From Cryptomeria japonica (Eukaryota > Streptophyta > Pinopsida > Cupressales > Cupressaceae): 64,000 nt of DNA. The translations under genes were made by a program, and so were the position numbers. The DNA is taken from the NCBI RefSeq assembly GCF_030272615.1, contig NC_081407.1, forward strand, positions 153,159,048-153,223,047, read 5' to 3'. The notes under the pieces are model-generated. The model ran no database searches. It worked only from the letters and a program-made list of their open reading frames with translations, and was not told the DNA's origin. Positions within the stretch are counted from its first letter, which is position 1. Each line of letters begins with the position of its first letter. This document shows, piece after piece, positions 31,346-41,876 of this stretch.

Positions 31346-33050
31346 TGGAAGGTGCAACAGAGACTCTCAAATGATTGGTGGTTAGAACAGCTGTTTTGGA
31401 ATTGTTATAAATTCTCTAGGTTCATGGTGATGATGGTTTAAAAGAGATTTGGGAAGAAAGAGTTTGCAAAACATTTTATCTTAGAGTGTGATGTATTTAA
31501 GATAGCAGGGATAAGTTTGTCAATAGCTTAATGGCATGTACACAGCAGGGATAAGTTTGTCAATATCTCAACGGCTAACGCGTGGTATAATTAATTATTC
31601 AGTATATCTAGAAGCGGGAACACTCATCATCAACTTGCATAGGCAAAGATCCGTTCTGATGGGGCTAAAGTTTGAATACGAGAAGAACGATGATTATAAT
31701 TTTTTTTGTTGCATTACAATGTATACAAAATTATAGAAAGAAAATTCAAAATATGATTGAGAGAAGTGGATGGTTTTATGAGAGCATATCTTTATTTTTA
31801 TGTGTTGCTTATTTTGAAAGGTAAAACATAAGGTTTTTTTTCTTAGCACACTCACACCATTAAACTCCACCCCTTGCTACCATTATACAATGTCAGACTC
31901 ACCATTAATAATTAGTTAAATTATGATAAATTAAGAATTCTATTAATATTATATAAATCATGTTAATAGACATTTGCATGTATTGTAGTATAAAGAATAA
32001 AAAGAGCATGAAATAAGTGTAACTTTTATTTTATATTGATTGATGAAACAAAGAGCAAGGAGATAGGATGTGTAACTAGATGAAATGCCTATCCAAATGA
32101 AGATAACAAAGCCCATAGGAAATTTTGCCCCCTTCTCCTCAAAGCTACATTTTATTTTCTTGCATCTTTGCATATTGTTATTTGAATACCAAAGAGAAAT
32201 ACAAATTTGGTAACCATTAAATCTATGAGATTTTGATGAACACCAAATCCTAGAAATCCACGTCTTTGATTTTTATTAATAATCTATCACTTGTGTAAAC
32301 CATTATGACTTATGGACTATCAAAGTCCAAGTCATATTGAGTAGGAGTTGGTAGTGAGAACCATGAGTAACTAAATTAATCAATATAAACTATGGGCTAT
32401 CCATATCCCATGGGAGATCAAAATAGTGTTCAAACTTGAAGACAACAAAAAATGGTAGATATAGAGGCCTACATTAAATTTTATAGATAATAGGTATGCC
32501 TTTTCTTTAGTGTTCCATGGAGAGGATGTACAATGATCCATATTTTAAGGGCAAGCATAAATTTCTAACTAATGGACAATAAAATCATGGAAGATATTTG
32601 CTCATCCTCGATATTTTTTATATATCTTTGTCCTTTATTTGTATTGCATCATGAAATAGGGACTCCCAAGGAAATTAATATGTGTTTTTTATGTTGAGTA
32701 GCCAACTTGTTTATTTGAAATAAATGAAGAGATGAGAGAAATTTGACCTATTCTTCATTTTAAAGGAAACATCAATGCATGACTTGAAGCACTCCCAAAC
32801 ATAATTTTTTGGCTCTACATATCTAATATTGAGAAAAAAAAGTTTCAAAATTGAAGCTAAGATTCTCTACTACCTTGGAACTAGAGGATATCATTAAAAT
32901 AACTATTTCAAAGTTATGCCATAATGTTGTCCCTAATAAAGAACCAACATAGAGAGGCATGTCCTTAATAGGATGTAACTAGCCCTAATTTATAATAAAG
33001 ATAATTGAACACTCACCAAAAAAGAATTTATTTTTATTGAAACTTTTTCA
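31346..33050. other. AT-rich spacer
   Basis: Many short frames but none with recognisable content. ACAGCAGGGATAAGTTTGTC-like words are directly repeated at about 31500-31520 and 31541-31560. Confidence 0.5.
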
Positions 33051-33059
33051 CTTAAATGG

Positions 33060-33536
33060 CTATCAATTTGAGTTAACAAACTACTTAGATAAATTAAAGT
33101 CAATTCATCAATCTAAACATATTTATTGTAATAGATCCTCTCTTTGAACATTGGTAATTCTTTCCCCTCAAGAATATCCATTTATTTTTGATGTAGGAGC
33201 GTTTGAAATATTTAAATGACCACTTGTTATAGAGCATCAAGTTACAAAGAGAGTGGTTGTAGAGTACCATATTGAGAGTTGGGATTTGGGGTTTTGAAGG
33301 GCAATTGCATATACCTATTGTTTGCATCTTTCCTCCTTGTCTCTCTCAACAAGGTATTCTACTATTTTACGAGGGCTACAAACAGAGATGGGTCATTTGT
33401 ATCCACAAACCCATTGACCACAAGCTCCCATAAATCATTTGCAACCATGATTGTCTTAATTTTCTTTGCCCAAACATCATAGCTTATCCATTAAGGGATG
33501 GTGGTTGTTGTTACTCTTTCCTTCATCTCTAGCCAT
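33060..33536 (-). pseudogene. Copia gag remnant
   Basis: A minus-strand ATG at 33536 (MARDEGKSNNNHHPL) is followed, after a shift, by W-AKKIKTIMVANDLWELVVNGFVDTNDPS, the N-terminal capsid domain of Copia gag. Further down REARRKD-like residues and then only decayed sequence remain. It is about 120 bp from a primer-site-like TGGTGTCAAAGC at 33661-33672. Confidence 0.6.
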
Positions 33537-33660
33537 GTCTCCTACACAATAAAACTCAACATCTAGAAAAACAATGCCCAAACTCACAAGGATTTAGGAC
33601 CAAATGGATTTGATAACACGTAGAAGAACTAAAATTCTCAGAAAGGAAAGAAAATAAGCT

Positions 33661-34520
33661 TTGACACCAAAAAATAATTGAATTTGATAAACTCAAATAA
33701 TAGAGGCATGGAATGAATTTCTTTTTTATTTAAATCTGGAAATGAAACTACAAAAAAAACTACAAAGCTATAAAATAATCTAACTGATTACAAGCTAACT
33801 TGTAGCATTCTAAACCTGCTCCCAAACACTAAAAATATAGAGCTGCTCTAAGCTCTCTTGCAAACTACTCCTCAGTTGGAGTTCTAGACACTTGGAGCAA
33901 TCTCTGCTCAACGAATCAAACAAACAACTACTTCTACACACTCTGAATCACTCAAAGAACAAAAAATATAAAAAAATTCCTCTACTACTACACAAACCGA
34001 GTTCAACTTCTCTCTAACTAGGAAATGCCCATTGACATTCTATTTGTCTGGGTTGCACACAAAATTTTCCCTCTCATTAAAATTTTGAAATCACCTACCA
34101 ATATCTACAAACAAATAGCTCCAAATATAGCAACATCAGAAGAAAGTGGGATTTTGAGATCCCAATGAAGTGCTGGAAAACTCCAAGTTGCATTTACTCT
34201 TGGCTACTCCTGATAGGGTAGGTGTGCACGGGAGTGTAGGGAGGTGCAGATAGGCTCAACAAAAATTAATTTTCCAATAATATTTTCTATTAAGGAAGAC
34301 ATGGTAAATGTCCTTTTAGAGGGACCTTAGTTCTATGAAAAGGGAAATGCAAAGGTATTTCCCTCTATAAATGGAAGCCCAATTTTAACCCAAGTACAGA
34401 TCTGGGCCAAGTTTCTCCGACTTGGGTCTGACTTATGGGGCTCTCCCTAAAGTGTTAGATCCCAAATATCCTCAAAATCTTAGTGGAGTCCTTTAGATTT
34501 TTTTTCACCATAGATTGTCA
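33661..34520 (-). repeat. Probable 5' LTR and primer site of the decayed Copia
   Basis: Plus-strand GCTTTGACACCA is a mutated GCTCTGATACCA, placing an LTR to its right. A TTTATAGAGG TATA-like site (minus strand) near 34360 fits an LTR promoter. The outer boundary is not defined and no partner LTR was seen. Confidence 0.4.
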
Positions 34521-34539
34521 CAAAAAAATAGCATATGTA

Positions 34540-34807
34540 GTACCAACTTATGCACTCGTACATCACATTTTCTAATTGCACTTGTTAGAAAAGGAACTAT
34601 TGAACCTCCTACTATTAGAAGGCCAAATTTTATTGCTTGGACTTTTAAAGGAAGCTAACAAACGATGAAAAAATATTGGAGTATTAAATGGGTTGATCAT
34701 TATGTAGTGATTGAGAACATGTTTTAACTTATAGTTGGAGGTATTCAAAACTACAAGGCTCCTACTTTCTTCAAGAGAGGTCGCAAAGAACCCATGAGTG
34801 ATTCAAC
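34540..34807 (-). pseudogene. Glutaredoxin pseudogene: 3' end only
   Basis: Minus strand 34807-34744 matches the last ~20 codons of the two intact glutaredoxins (..GSL.PLLKEAGALWF) with several changes, including the conserved Trp codon as TAG, and 34743-34540 matches their 3' flank (TCTTGAAG.., CTCAATCACTA, TTTTTTCATCGTTTG, TTGGCCTTCTAA). The rest of the gene is missing; block A repeats start at the break. It shows there were at least three copies of the locus. Confidence 0.8.
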
Positions 34808-35240
34808 AATACACAATATTTTGAAACTAAGAAATAACATATAGATAGTTCAAAAGTAAAAGAAATTAACTTTTAAGTAAATAAAATAGCTTTAAATTTG
34901 ATGTAATGGTTTGAGTGTGAAATGATAATCATTTACATTTCAAAATAATAATAATTTATTTTTTTAACAATATTTAATAATAAACACAAAATTTTGAACA
35001 TTTAGATAGTTTGAAAGTAAAATAAAATAACTTTTAAGTCAATAACATAGCTTTAAATTTGATGTAACGGCTTGAGATTATTTGGTGGTCATTTACATGT
35101 CAAAAAATTAATATTTAATAATTAACACAATATTTTGAAACTAAGAAATAACATATATTAAATAAAATAGTTCAGATGTAAAATAATATAAATTTTAAGT
35201 AAATAAAATAGCTTAAAATTAAATTGCCACCCTTTTTTAG
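34808..35240. repeat. Block A tandem repeat, second location
   Basis: Two and a half units of the ATAACATATAGATAGTT family, like 29116-29665, in the same orientation. Confidence 0.75.
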
Positions 35241-36060
35241 ATAAATGTATCTACCATTTAGAAGATTCTATACTAAGTAAAATTTCATTTGAAAAACCCT
35301 AATTACTCAACCTTGAATTTCCATTGGAAAGGTTGTAATTACTCAATCTCTATAATATTCCATCATACATGAATTACTTTCTCCTATTGCTCTAGAAAAC
35401 ATATAACCATCATCTATATCTTTCAATAATGCAACTTTAATCAATATATGATATTAAATAACATAGTTTTAATTTAATTATGCATATTAAATAATTTGTT
35501 AGTACTAGATAAAACACAATGCTTATAAAAAAACCACTTTCATTAATTATGGTAATTGAGTTTGACTTTGCTAGTCTATGAAACCCTAGAAAACATGTTG
35601 AGATTTCAGATTTGCAAAATACTTCCATTAAATTTTCTCTCTGGACACTTTTTAACATGGATGTATTTAGATATGTATAGTAATAAATATCTACTTTACT
35701 ATTTAGAAGATTCTGTACTAATTGAAATTTCGTTTTAAAAGTGCTAATTACTCATTTGGAAGACCTTGACCTCTATAATTATCCTCCATATGAATTATGT
35801 AAACCCATGAATAAACACATAAATCAATATATGATATTAAATAATTATATTTATTAAATAAATTATTAATATTAGACCAACACAAAGTTGATCAAAATAA
35901 ACCACTTTCATTCATTATGATTGCTGAGTTTGACTTTGCAAGCCTAGGGTAACCCTAGAAAACATGTTGAGACTTCAGATTTGCAAAAATATATGTTAAA
36001 CCTTGGAAAACTGTTAACAGAAATGGCGTGTGCATTGTACCAGTGTAATAATTTCCTTAC
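35241..36060 (-). repeat. Block B repeats, second location
   Basis: In the same order as at 29690-30450: CATTTAGAAGATTC, ATATGATATTAAATAA, TTTGACTTTGC..GTCTATGAAACCCTAGAAAACATG, then TTGGAAAACTGTTAACAGAAAT, which also precedes glutaredoxin 1. No glutaredoxin frame remains beyond 36060. Confidence 0.75.
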
Positions 36061-36313
36061 ATGGTTTTTAATAAAATATAAAAAATATAGGCTGTGATTC
36101 ATAGATCGTGTAATTTGTATCAATGTTTTCCAATTACATTCATCAATCTATTATCAAGAAGAGGACGAGTCCATTTATATAGATATTAATGATGATGGGT
36201 TTTCATTGTTGTTTTTTCTATTTTAATCAAAATGGTTTTCATTATGGTTTAATCAATATATAGAAAAAGAGATGTACTTAGAAGACTCTAAAATTTTATA
36301 GTGTGTAGGGTTT

Positions 36314-36742
36314 ATGTACATAAATTTAAATAATATTTTTATTATATTTATATTTAAAATATCAATATATTTTAATTTCAGACTATTTTATTTACTTAAA
36401 AAGTTATTTTATTTTATTTTAATGTCAGTATACTTAAAATGCCTTGTTTCTGGTGCGGGTGGGAATTTCTTGTGCGGCTGGGAATTTCTTGGTTCGCAGG
36501 GAGGGTGCATTTTGTTTGGAGAGTTTGGTGAAAATTTGTGTGTGTTGTGGCTGGGGTGTTTGGATCAGTTTGTTGATTTGGTAGAGTTTGGTGAAAATTT
36601 GTGTGTGTTGTGGCTGGGGCGTTTGGATCAGTTTGTTGATTTGGTAGCCTGGGGCTTGGTGTTTGGATTCTGCTGTTTGGTTATTGATTTTTTTGTGAAG
36701 CCTTCTTTGCTAGGGGTGCACTTTGCTTGTGCATGCGAGTGA
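36314..36742 (+). other. Open frame with a 63-bp tandem duplication, product doubtful
   Basis: A 142-codon frame whose first third is translated AT-rich DNA. Its notable part is an exact-period duplication (36521-36583 and 36584-36646) encoding EFGENLCVLWLG(C/R)LDQFVDLV twice. Only about two bases differ between the copies, so it is recent. No family is recognised. It may be part of a non-coding repeat end. Confidence 0.3.
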
Positions 36743-37069
36743 AAGTGTTTTTTCTGGTTGGGGTTTGGGTGAGAGTTTTCTGTGGGTTTATTTATTTATT
36801 TTTTTAAGGAGGTCTTGCATGAAGTCTCTCCCCCGAGGGTACGATTTATTTGAAACAAAATAAAATTTTCAATAAGAATTGAGATTCCAAGTCAGTTTGA
36901 GGTACTATGTAGATTAGCTATTAATTCTTACTTATTCTTTTTTAATAATTAAAATTAAAAATATGATTGAAGTTTTGTTATTTAGAATTGTGTTAGGTCT
37001 AATTCTTATAACTTTGGTTGGATTATTTGTAATTGCATATTTATAGATGTAATGATCAATCATATTATG
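36743..37069. other. Spacer
   Basis: It holds CTCCCCCGAGGGTACG near 36829-36843, otherwise AT-rich; no gene. Confidence 0.4.
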
Positions 37070-37402
37070 AACGGGTCTAGTCAAGTCATTTGCAGGTACA
37101 TAAACTGCTTGAATGAAGGTTATAGATCCTTCTTTGGTAGAAGTTATTCTCTCTTGTAAAGAACCCATTTCCATGCTAAGAGTTGGTAGATAACCCACTA
37201 CAGAAGGTATTCTACCTAATAATGTAGATACCTTTGATCTTGCTTAGGCAAAGCTGAAGATATTGTCAATAAATAGGAGTGCATCTTGTTTATTGACATC
37301 TCAAAAATATTTAGCCATAGTTAAAGTAGTTAAACCTACTCTAATACGAGCTCTTGTTGGTTCATTCATCTGACCATAGACTAAAGCTACTTTTTTAGCC
37401 CA
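37070..37402 (-). pseudogene. atpB: Nuclear plastid insert: fragment of ATP synthase beta (atpB)
   Basis: On the minus strand about 110 codons match the chloroplast ATP synthase CF1 beta subunit: [68 protein letters not shown] and [14 protein letters not shown] and [17 protein letters not shown] point to the plastid, not the mitochondrial, protein. Two stops (YF-stop-DV, where Arg is expected, and FA-stop, where Gln is expected) and changed residues show it is a non-functional nuclear copy. Homology stops abruptly after DLTRP on one side and before KVAL on the other. Confidence 0.9.
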
Positions 37403-38041
37403 TAAAGGTGAATGGGTGTTTAGCAAGGAGTGAGCATAGGCCTCTACTTACGATTCAACTAGACACTATGGAGGAAGATGTAAACTACCTCACTAATCAT
37501 GCTTTGATATACAAGTTTTTCTATGCCTAAATGATTATATCAATTGTAAAAGTTAGTTGTGACAAAGTCAATGTGTGGTGACTGTCGTGGAGTTGGTCAC
37601 TTGAGATAGAGATTTAAGGATAGCTTCATGTTGGGAGATTGCCAAAGGTAGTATTGTTGAAGACCTACTTCTTGTTGATTCATATATTCATTGTATCCCA
37701 CTCAAGAGAAGTGATCTTATGATTTCAAGATTTGTATCTTACCTTAGGGTTGTGCACTCTAGCCTACAAGTCCTTTAGGGAGTAGCGCGCTCCCTTGGTA
37801 GTGAGCCTAAAACTACATTGTAATCATTTCAAATATTGTGAGTTGACTCTAACCATGGTTTTTCTTTGTTTGGGTTTTTCATGTAATTCTGGTGTTGTTT
37901 TGTGCATGGTGTTTCATTGTTATATCTTTCATTGCTACTAATTAGAATAAGGTTAAATTGTTTGTGGATTAAGTAATAAAGTTTAGATATTAGGTTTGGA
38001 TTGATTCAGTCCCCCCTCTTAGTCCTAAGGTGTGTTCAACA
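37403..38041 (+). repeat. Copia LTR (right boundary defined, left not)
   Basis: CCCCCCTCTTAGTCCTAAGG and the final TTCAACA before a primer site are typical of plant Copia LTR ends. The left end, probably somewhere between 37403 and about 37560, cannot be fixed because no partner LTR is visible. Confidence 0.55.
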
Positions 38042-38043
38042 AT

Positions 38044-38435
38044 TGGTATCGGAGCTAAGTTCATCCAGAAGAAGCTTAATCATTTGAGGCAGATTCAGGA
38101 TGGCACAAGATAGATCCTACAAGATTCCCAAGTTTGATGGCACAAACTACTCCTAGAATATGAGGATGAGATCATATTTGAGCTCTATAAGATATAAAAT
38201 TTAGAAGTCTATTGTAGATGGTTGTACTCCTCCCTCTACACTACTTGCTACTTTCGATGAAATTGGAATGCATGTGAACAATGGAAAGGAAATAAATGCA
38301 ATAAGAAGTGGATTTTCTAATACAAAACTCTTGAGTATGATGGACTACAAATTTGCCAAATAAAACTGGGAGAATCTCAATAACATATATGAAAGAGACA
38401 AAAAGATATAGCAAGTTTGAGAGTTTGAGGATGTC
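38044..38435 (+). pseudogene. Copia primer site and gag start, truncated
   Basis: TGGTATCGGAGC (38044-38055) is a one-base variant of the Met primer site. The ATG at 38100 starts MAQDRSYKIPKFDGTNYS, a Copia gag start, followed by a TAG where Trp is expected and more stops (..YLSSIRYKI-stop-KSIVDGCTPP, FAK-stop-NWENLNNIYERDKKI). It ends near 38435 where the next Gypsy LTR fragment begins. Confidence 0.75.
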
Positions 38436-38439
38436 TACT

Positions 38440-38745
38440 GTCTTTGCATCCATTATCTTGACATCTTGAGCATATATCTATTGTCTTTGCATTTAAGCAT
38501 TGACCTTTTTATCCTTTGCATCTTGGTTTTCTCATATTCTAGCTTTTAATCATTTTATTGCATTCTCAAATCTTGATTTCCTCATAGCCTTTTGCATAAG
38601 TGCTTCTAAGAGCAATAATGTTAAATGTGAAATCTTGAGGAATAGGAGGGAAATGGAGTAGAGTATGATAGCATGCATGTGTATTAATTTAGATATTTTT
38701 TATGTTTCATGCATGTTTATTTGGAGGTACCTCATCTACAATTGA
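38440..38745 (+). repeat. Left LTR fragment of the degraded Gypsy element
   Basis: Only the 3' part of the LTR is present. It shares TTGTCTTTGCATTTAAGCAT with 47150-47175 and ends before ACGCCCAGTGGGAC (about 38748-38761). Confidence 0.65.
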
Positions 38746-39419
38746 AACGCCCAGTGGGACAATCCTTATGTCCTCTTGATTAGTTTGATTTTTAATTGGC
38801 AGAAAGATTTCACGTATCGTATGCATCTCTATGAGGATTCTGTCAATTAATCTGGTTTTCACTTAACATCTCTTTGAACATCCTGTTAAGCAGTACACAT
38901 AAGGTCTATGATTCCATTTCTTTCGCACTCTGTCTTGCCCTCATGTTCTATTTTACCATACGTTAGAACCCAAGGTGGATTGTGTTTCTTTTCTTTGTTA
39001 GTGTTGTGAGGCGTTATTCTCAACTCAGGAATCTGCACTGTATTCACTGTATACTCTCTCATTTGCATATCTTTCAACAAATTACAGGTTTTTTAGCAAT
39101 TAGATTGTGTTTCTTCGACGCATTTTGCAAAATTGTTCGCATTTCTTTAAGAAACTCTTGGAAACTATTCACGCCTTCAAATCTGCATGCATAGATGTTG
39201 GCAAATGATTACAATTCAAAGAGACCATGGGCCTCTTTTTAATAGCCACGTCCAACTGTTCATGTGCCTTGTTTAGGCTCCCACGCTATTCAATTTGTTT
39301 TTCCACATTACTATATTACTCATGCATTTGATATAACAAAATCTGCAGTCCATTTTCCCCCATTACTTGGCTTCCCACGTGACTGAAAAATTCTTTCAAA
39401 ACAAGTCCATTTTGGGCAT

Positions 39420-39835
39420 TCCCTACAACCAATTTAAATTAGATTTTCTTTTTAATTGGATTTGTTAGTTTTACTTTTTCATTGGATTTAGATAGTTTAA
39501 TTTTTTTAGTTTTAAATTAGTTTTGCTTTTTAGTTTTTAAAAAAATAGATTTTGTGTTTTTTATTTTAAATCAGTTTTTCTTTTTAGCTTTTTAAAATTT
39601 AGATTTTGTGTTTTTAGTTTTTTTAATTAGATTTTAGTTTTTCAATTTAGATTTTAGCTTTTAGGATTTTAAATTAGATTTTAATTTTTAGTTTTTTTAA
39701 AATTAGATTTTAGATTTTAAAATTCAGATTTTGGATTTAGTTTTTAATTAGATTTTAGAGTTTTATATTAGATTTTAAATTTTGTTAACTAGATTAATTT
39801 TTTTTATTTTGTTAATTAGAGTAATGTTTTGTTTT
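39420..39835. repeat. T-rich degenerate repeat (TTTTAGATTTTAG type)
   Basis: About 400 bp of TTAGATTTT / TTTTTAGTTTTTA words inside the element leader, before the segment shared with the 61-kb element. Confidence 0.75.
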
Positions 39836-39989
39836 GTGTCAATGTGTTTTGATTTCTTCTGAACTAATCTTTGTTGCTTTGTGTTCTTGTGCAAGTTCCT
39901 TCTTGTGGAATCCAATCTCGTGTGTCGAAGATAATCTCTTGAAACTACTAATGACATTTGGTGCAGGATGCTTGACGAAGACTTGATTT

Positions 39990-40720
39990 TGAAACTGATT
40001 GTCTGTTAGTTTAGCGAACACTTCAATTGGTGCTCTAAAATTAACCAGTGTCTTGAGGGATAGGCTCTTTTTGTTTTACCTTTTAGAGCGTCTGCCTCTC
40101 GAGAAACCCTTTAGGCTTGGTGAGAGGGAACGACCCAAGTGGTAACAAGGCTAAGGCCAAGTCCATCCAAGCCATTATAAATAAATATGTCTGTGAGGAA
40201 ACTTGCAGGCAACAAGTGCCCATGTGTCATACCAACGTATGTCTCCCTCAGCATCCATGTGATGCGTAAAAACCTGCAAGGGCTGGGAGGCCTCATTAAT
40301 TTGAGAGAAACACTGCATGTATGGCCACGTCAATAGATACCCTTACTAGAAACTAATTGTTTTAGCAGCCAAAAACCTTCTACTTGTTGACTTAGGTGTT
40401 ATAATACGCGCATGTCGAAGATATCCCTCATGTTTCCCTCAATTCGAGATAGTAAATTTCTTGGGAAGTGATGACCCAAAAATTCGAAGTTTGGTATGCC
40501 CATAGAAGTGAGTGTCATGGAAGGGAGCCAGTGCTACCAAGCTTCTAACTATCCAGTTGAATGTGATATTTTATTGTGAGGGGATTGAACAAGTATTGTC
40601 CTGGCCAACATTAGGATTGTCCTTGAATGTTTTTATTTCAATGCAAAATCAAACAAATATTTTGTCTACCATGTTTTCTGAGTGTATGCAAAACAAACAA
40701 GAACATTTCACAATCAACAC
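39990..40720 (+). other. Conserved untranslated leader of the Gypsy element
   Basis: It shares many words in order with 62560-63330: TTAGCGAACACTTCAATTGG, AATAGGCTCTTTTTGTTT, AACGACCCAAGTGGTA, GCATGTATGGCCAC, GATACCCTTACTAG and TTGTCCTGGCCA. It contains no long frame. The conservation between two otherwise diverged elements suggests an RNA function such as packaging or translation control; this is inference. Confidence 0.65.
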
Positions 40721-40879
40721 CCACTTGAAATTGAAGCACTTTACAAAAACCTTGGTCTAAACTTTCAAGTATCCATCCACATTGTAAAATGGAAAGTTTG
40801 CAAAACAACATTGTCATTGAAACATTGAGCCCATGTTCGTAAAACAATCATTTCAAATCTCTTGAGACATCCTTTTTTC

Positions 40880-41200
40880 AATTTGATCTTTTAGGTTCTT
40901 GCATAGTCACAACATCACACCTTTTAGGAACTTGCATTCCACCCTTAGATCATACCATTGCATACTTCTTTTAGGTCTTATCCTTGCATCACATCCTTAG
41001 GTTATATCATTAGGTAAAACTTTTGCATACCACCATTAGTTCAAACCTTTACATAGCACCCTTAGATCAAACTTTTGCATACCATCATTAGGTTGTACCC
41101 TTGCATAATTCCTTTAGATAATACCCATAATCTTTGCATAGCCTTACGTCATTTTTTTAGGACACACCCTTTCTCCTTACACACCTTCATTAGGTCATAC
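40880..41200. repeat. Degenerate ~30-bp repeat CCTTAGGTCATACCCTTGCAT
   Basis: Variants of TTAG(A/G)TCA(T/A)AC..TTGCATA recur about ten times. No coding use is evident. Confidence 0.6.
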
Positions 41201-41876
41201 CTAAATTCTTGCCCATCCCCATCTCCCTTTAGGACATAATCCCACCTCTTCTATACTTCAATCAAAAATTGCAAAAAAAACAAAACAACATTACTTGCAC
41301 TGAGGATTTCTTGTCTTAGGTTTGAAATCAACTTTCGATCTTCAATCACCCTTATCGCTTGAGGTGCATCTTCCTTGATTTAGGGAACTTATCAATGTCT
41401 TTGAGTTGGTATTTCTCTTGGAGTTCGTCATCTCTTATCATAGCATGCCCTCTCTTTGATCACTTATCCTTGTGTCTATCTATCATAGCACAAGTCAAAC
41501 CTCACATTGCAAATATTTTCAGACCTAGAGTATCCTTAGTCCTTGCATCAAACATCATTCATCAAGTCATATCCCATTTAGGGTTTAGCTGCACATCACT
41601 TTCCTATCATATAGATTGCATTTTGCATCAATCCTTTAGCACATTCCCATCTCAATCATATCACATAGATTGCATTTTTGCATTGATCCTTATCATATCC
41701 CAATACCACCTTCCTATCATATAGTTTGCACTTTAATCTTTGAATTTATCTTTAGTTACATCCTAATCTCACTCATATCATATTGTTGAGTCTGCATTTT
41801 TAGGGTTTTTATTTCATTTAGAGTCTCATACATTTTCATAGTTCTCATCTTAGGTCAACGATCCGAACTATCATAT
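41201..41876. other. Leader / spacer before gag-like frames
   Basis: A CATATCATATAGATTGCATTTTGCAT-type motif repeats at about 41600-41720. No recognisable protein. Confidence 0.4.

Noticed and set aside
37070-37402. Mitochondrial ATP synthase beta gene
   Set aside because: TMA-YF and [17 protein letters not shown] follow the plastid protein; stops exclude a functional gene.
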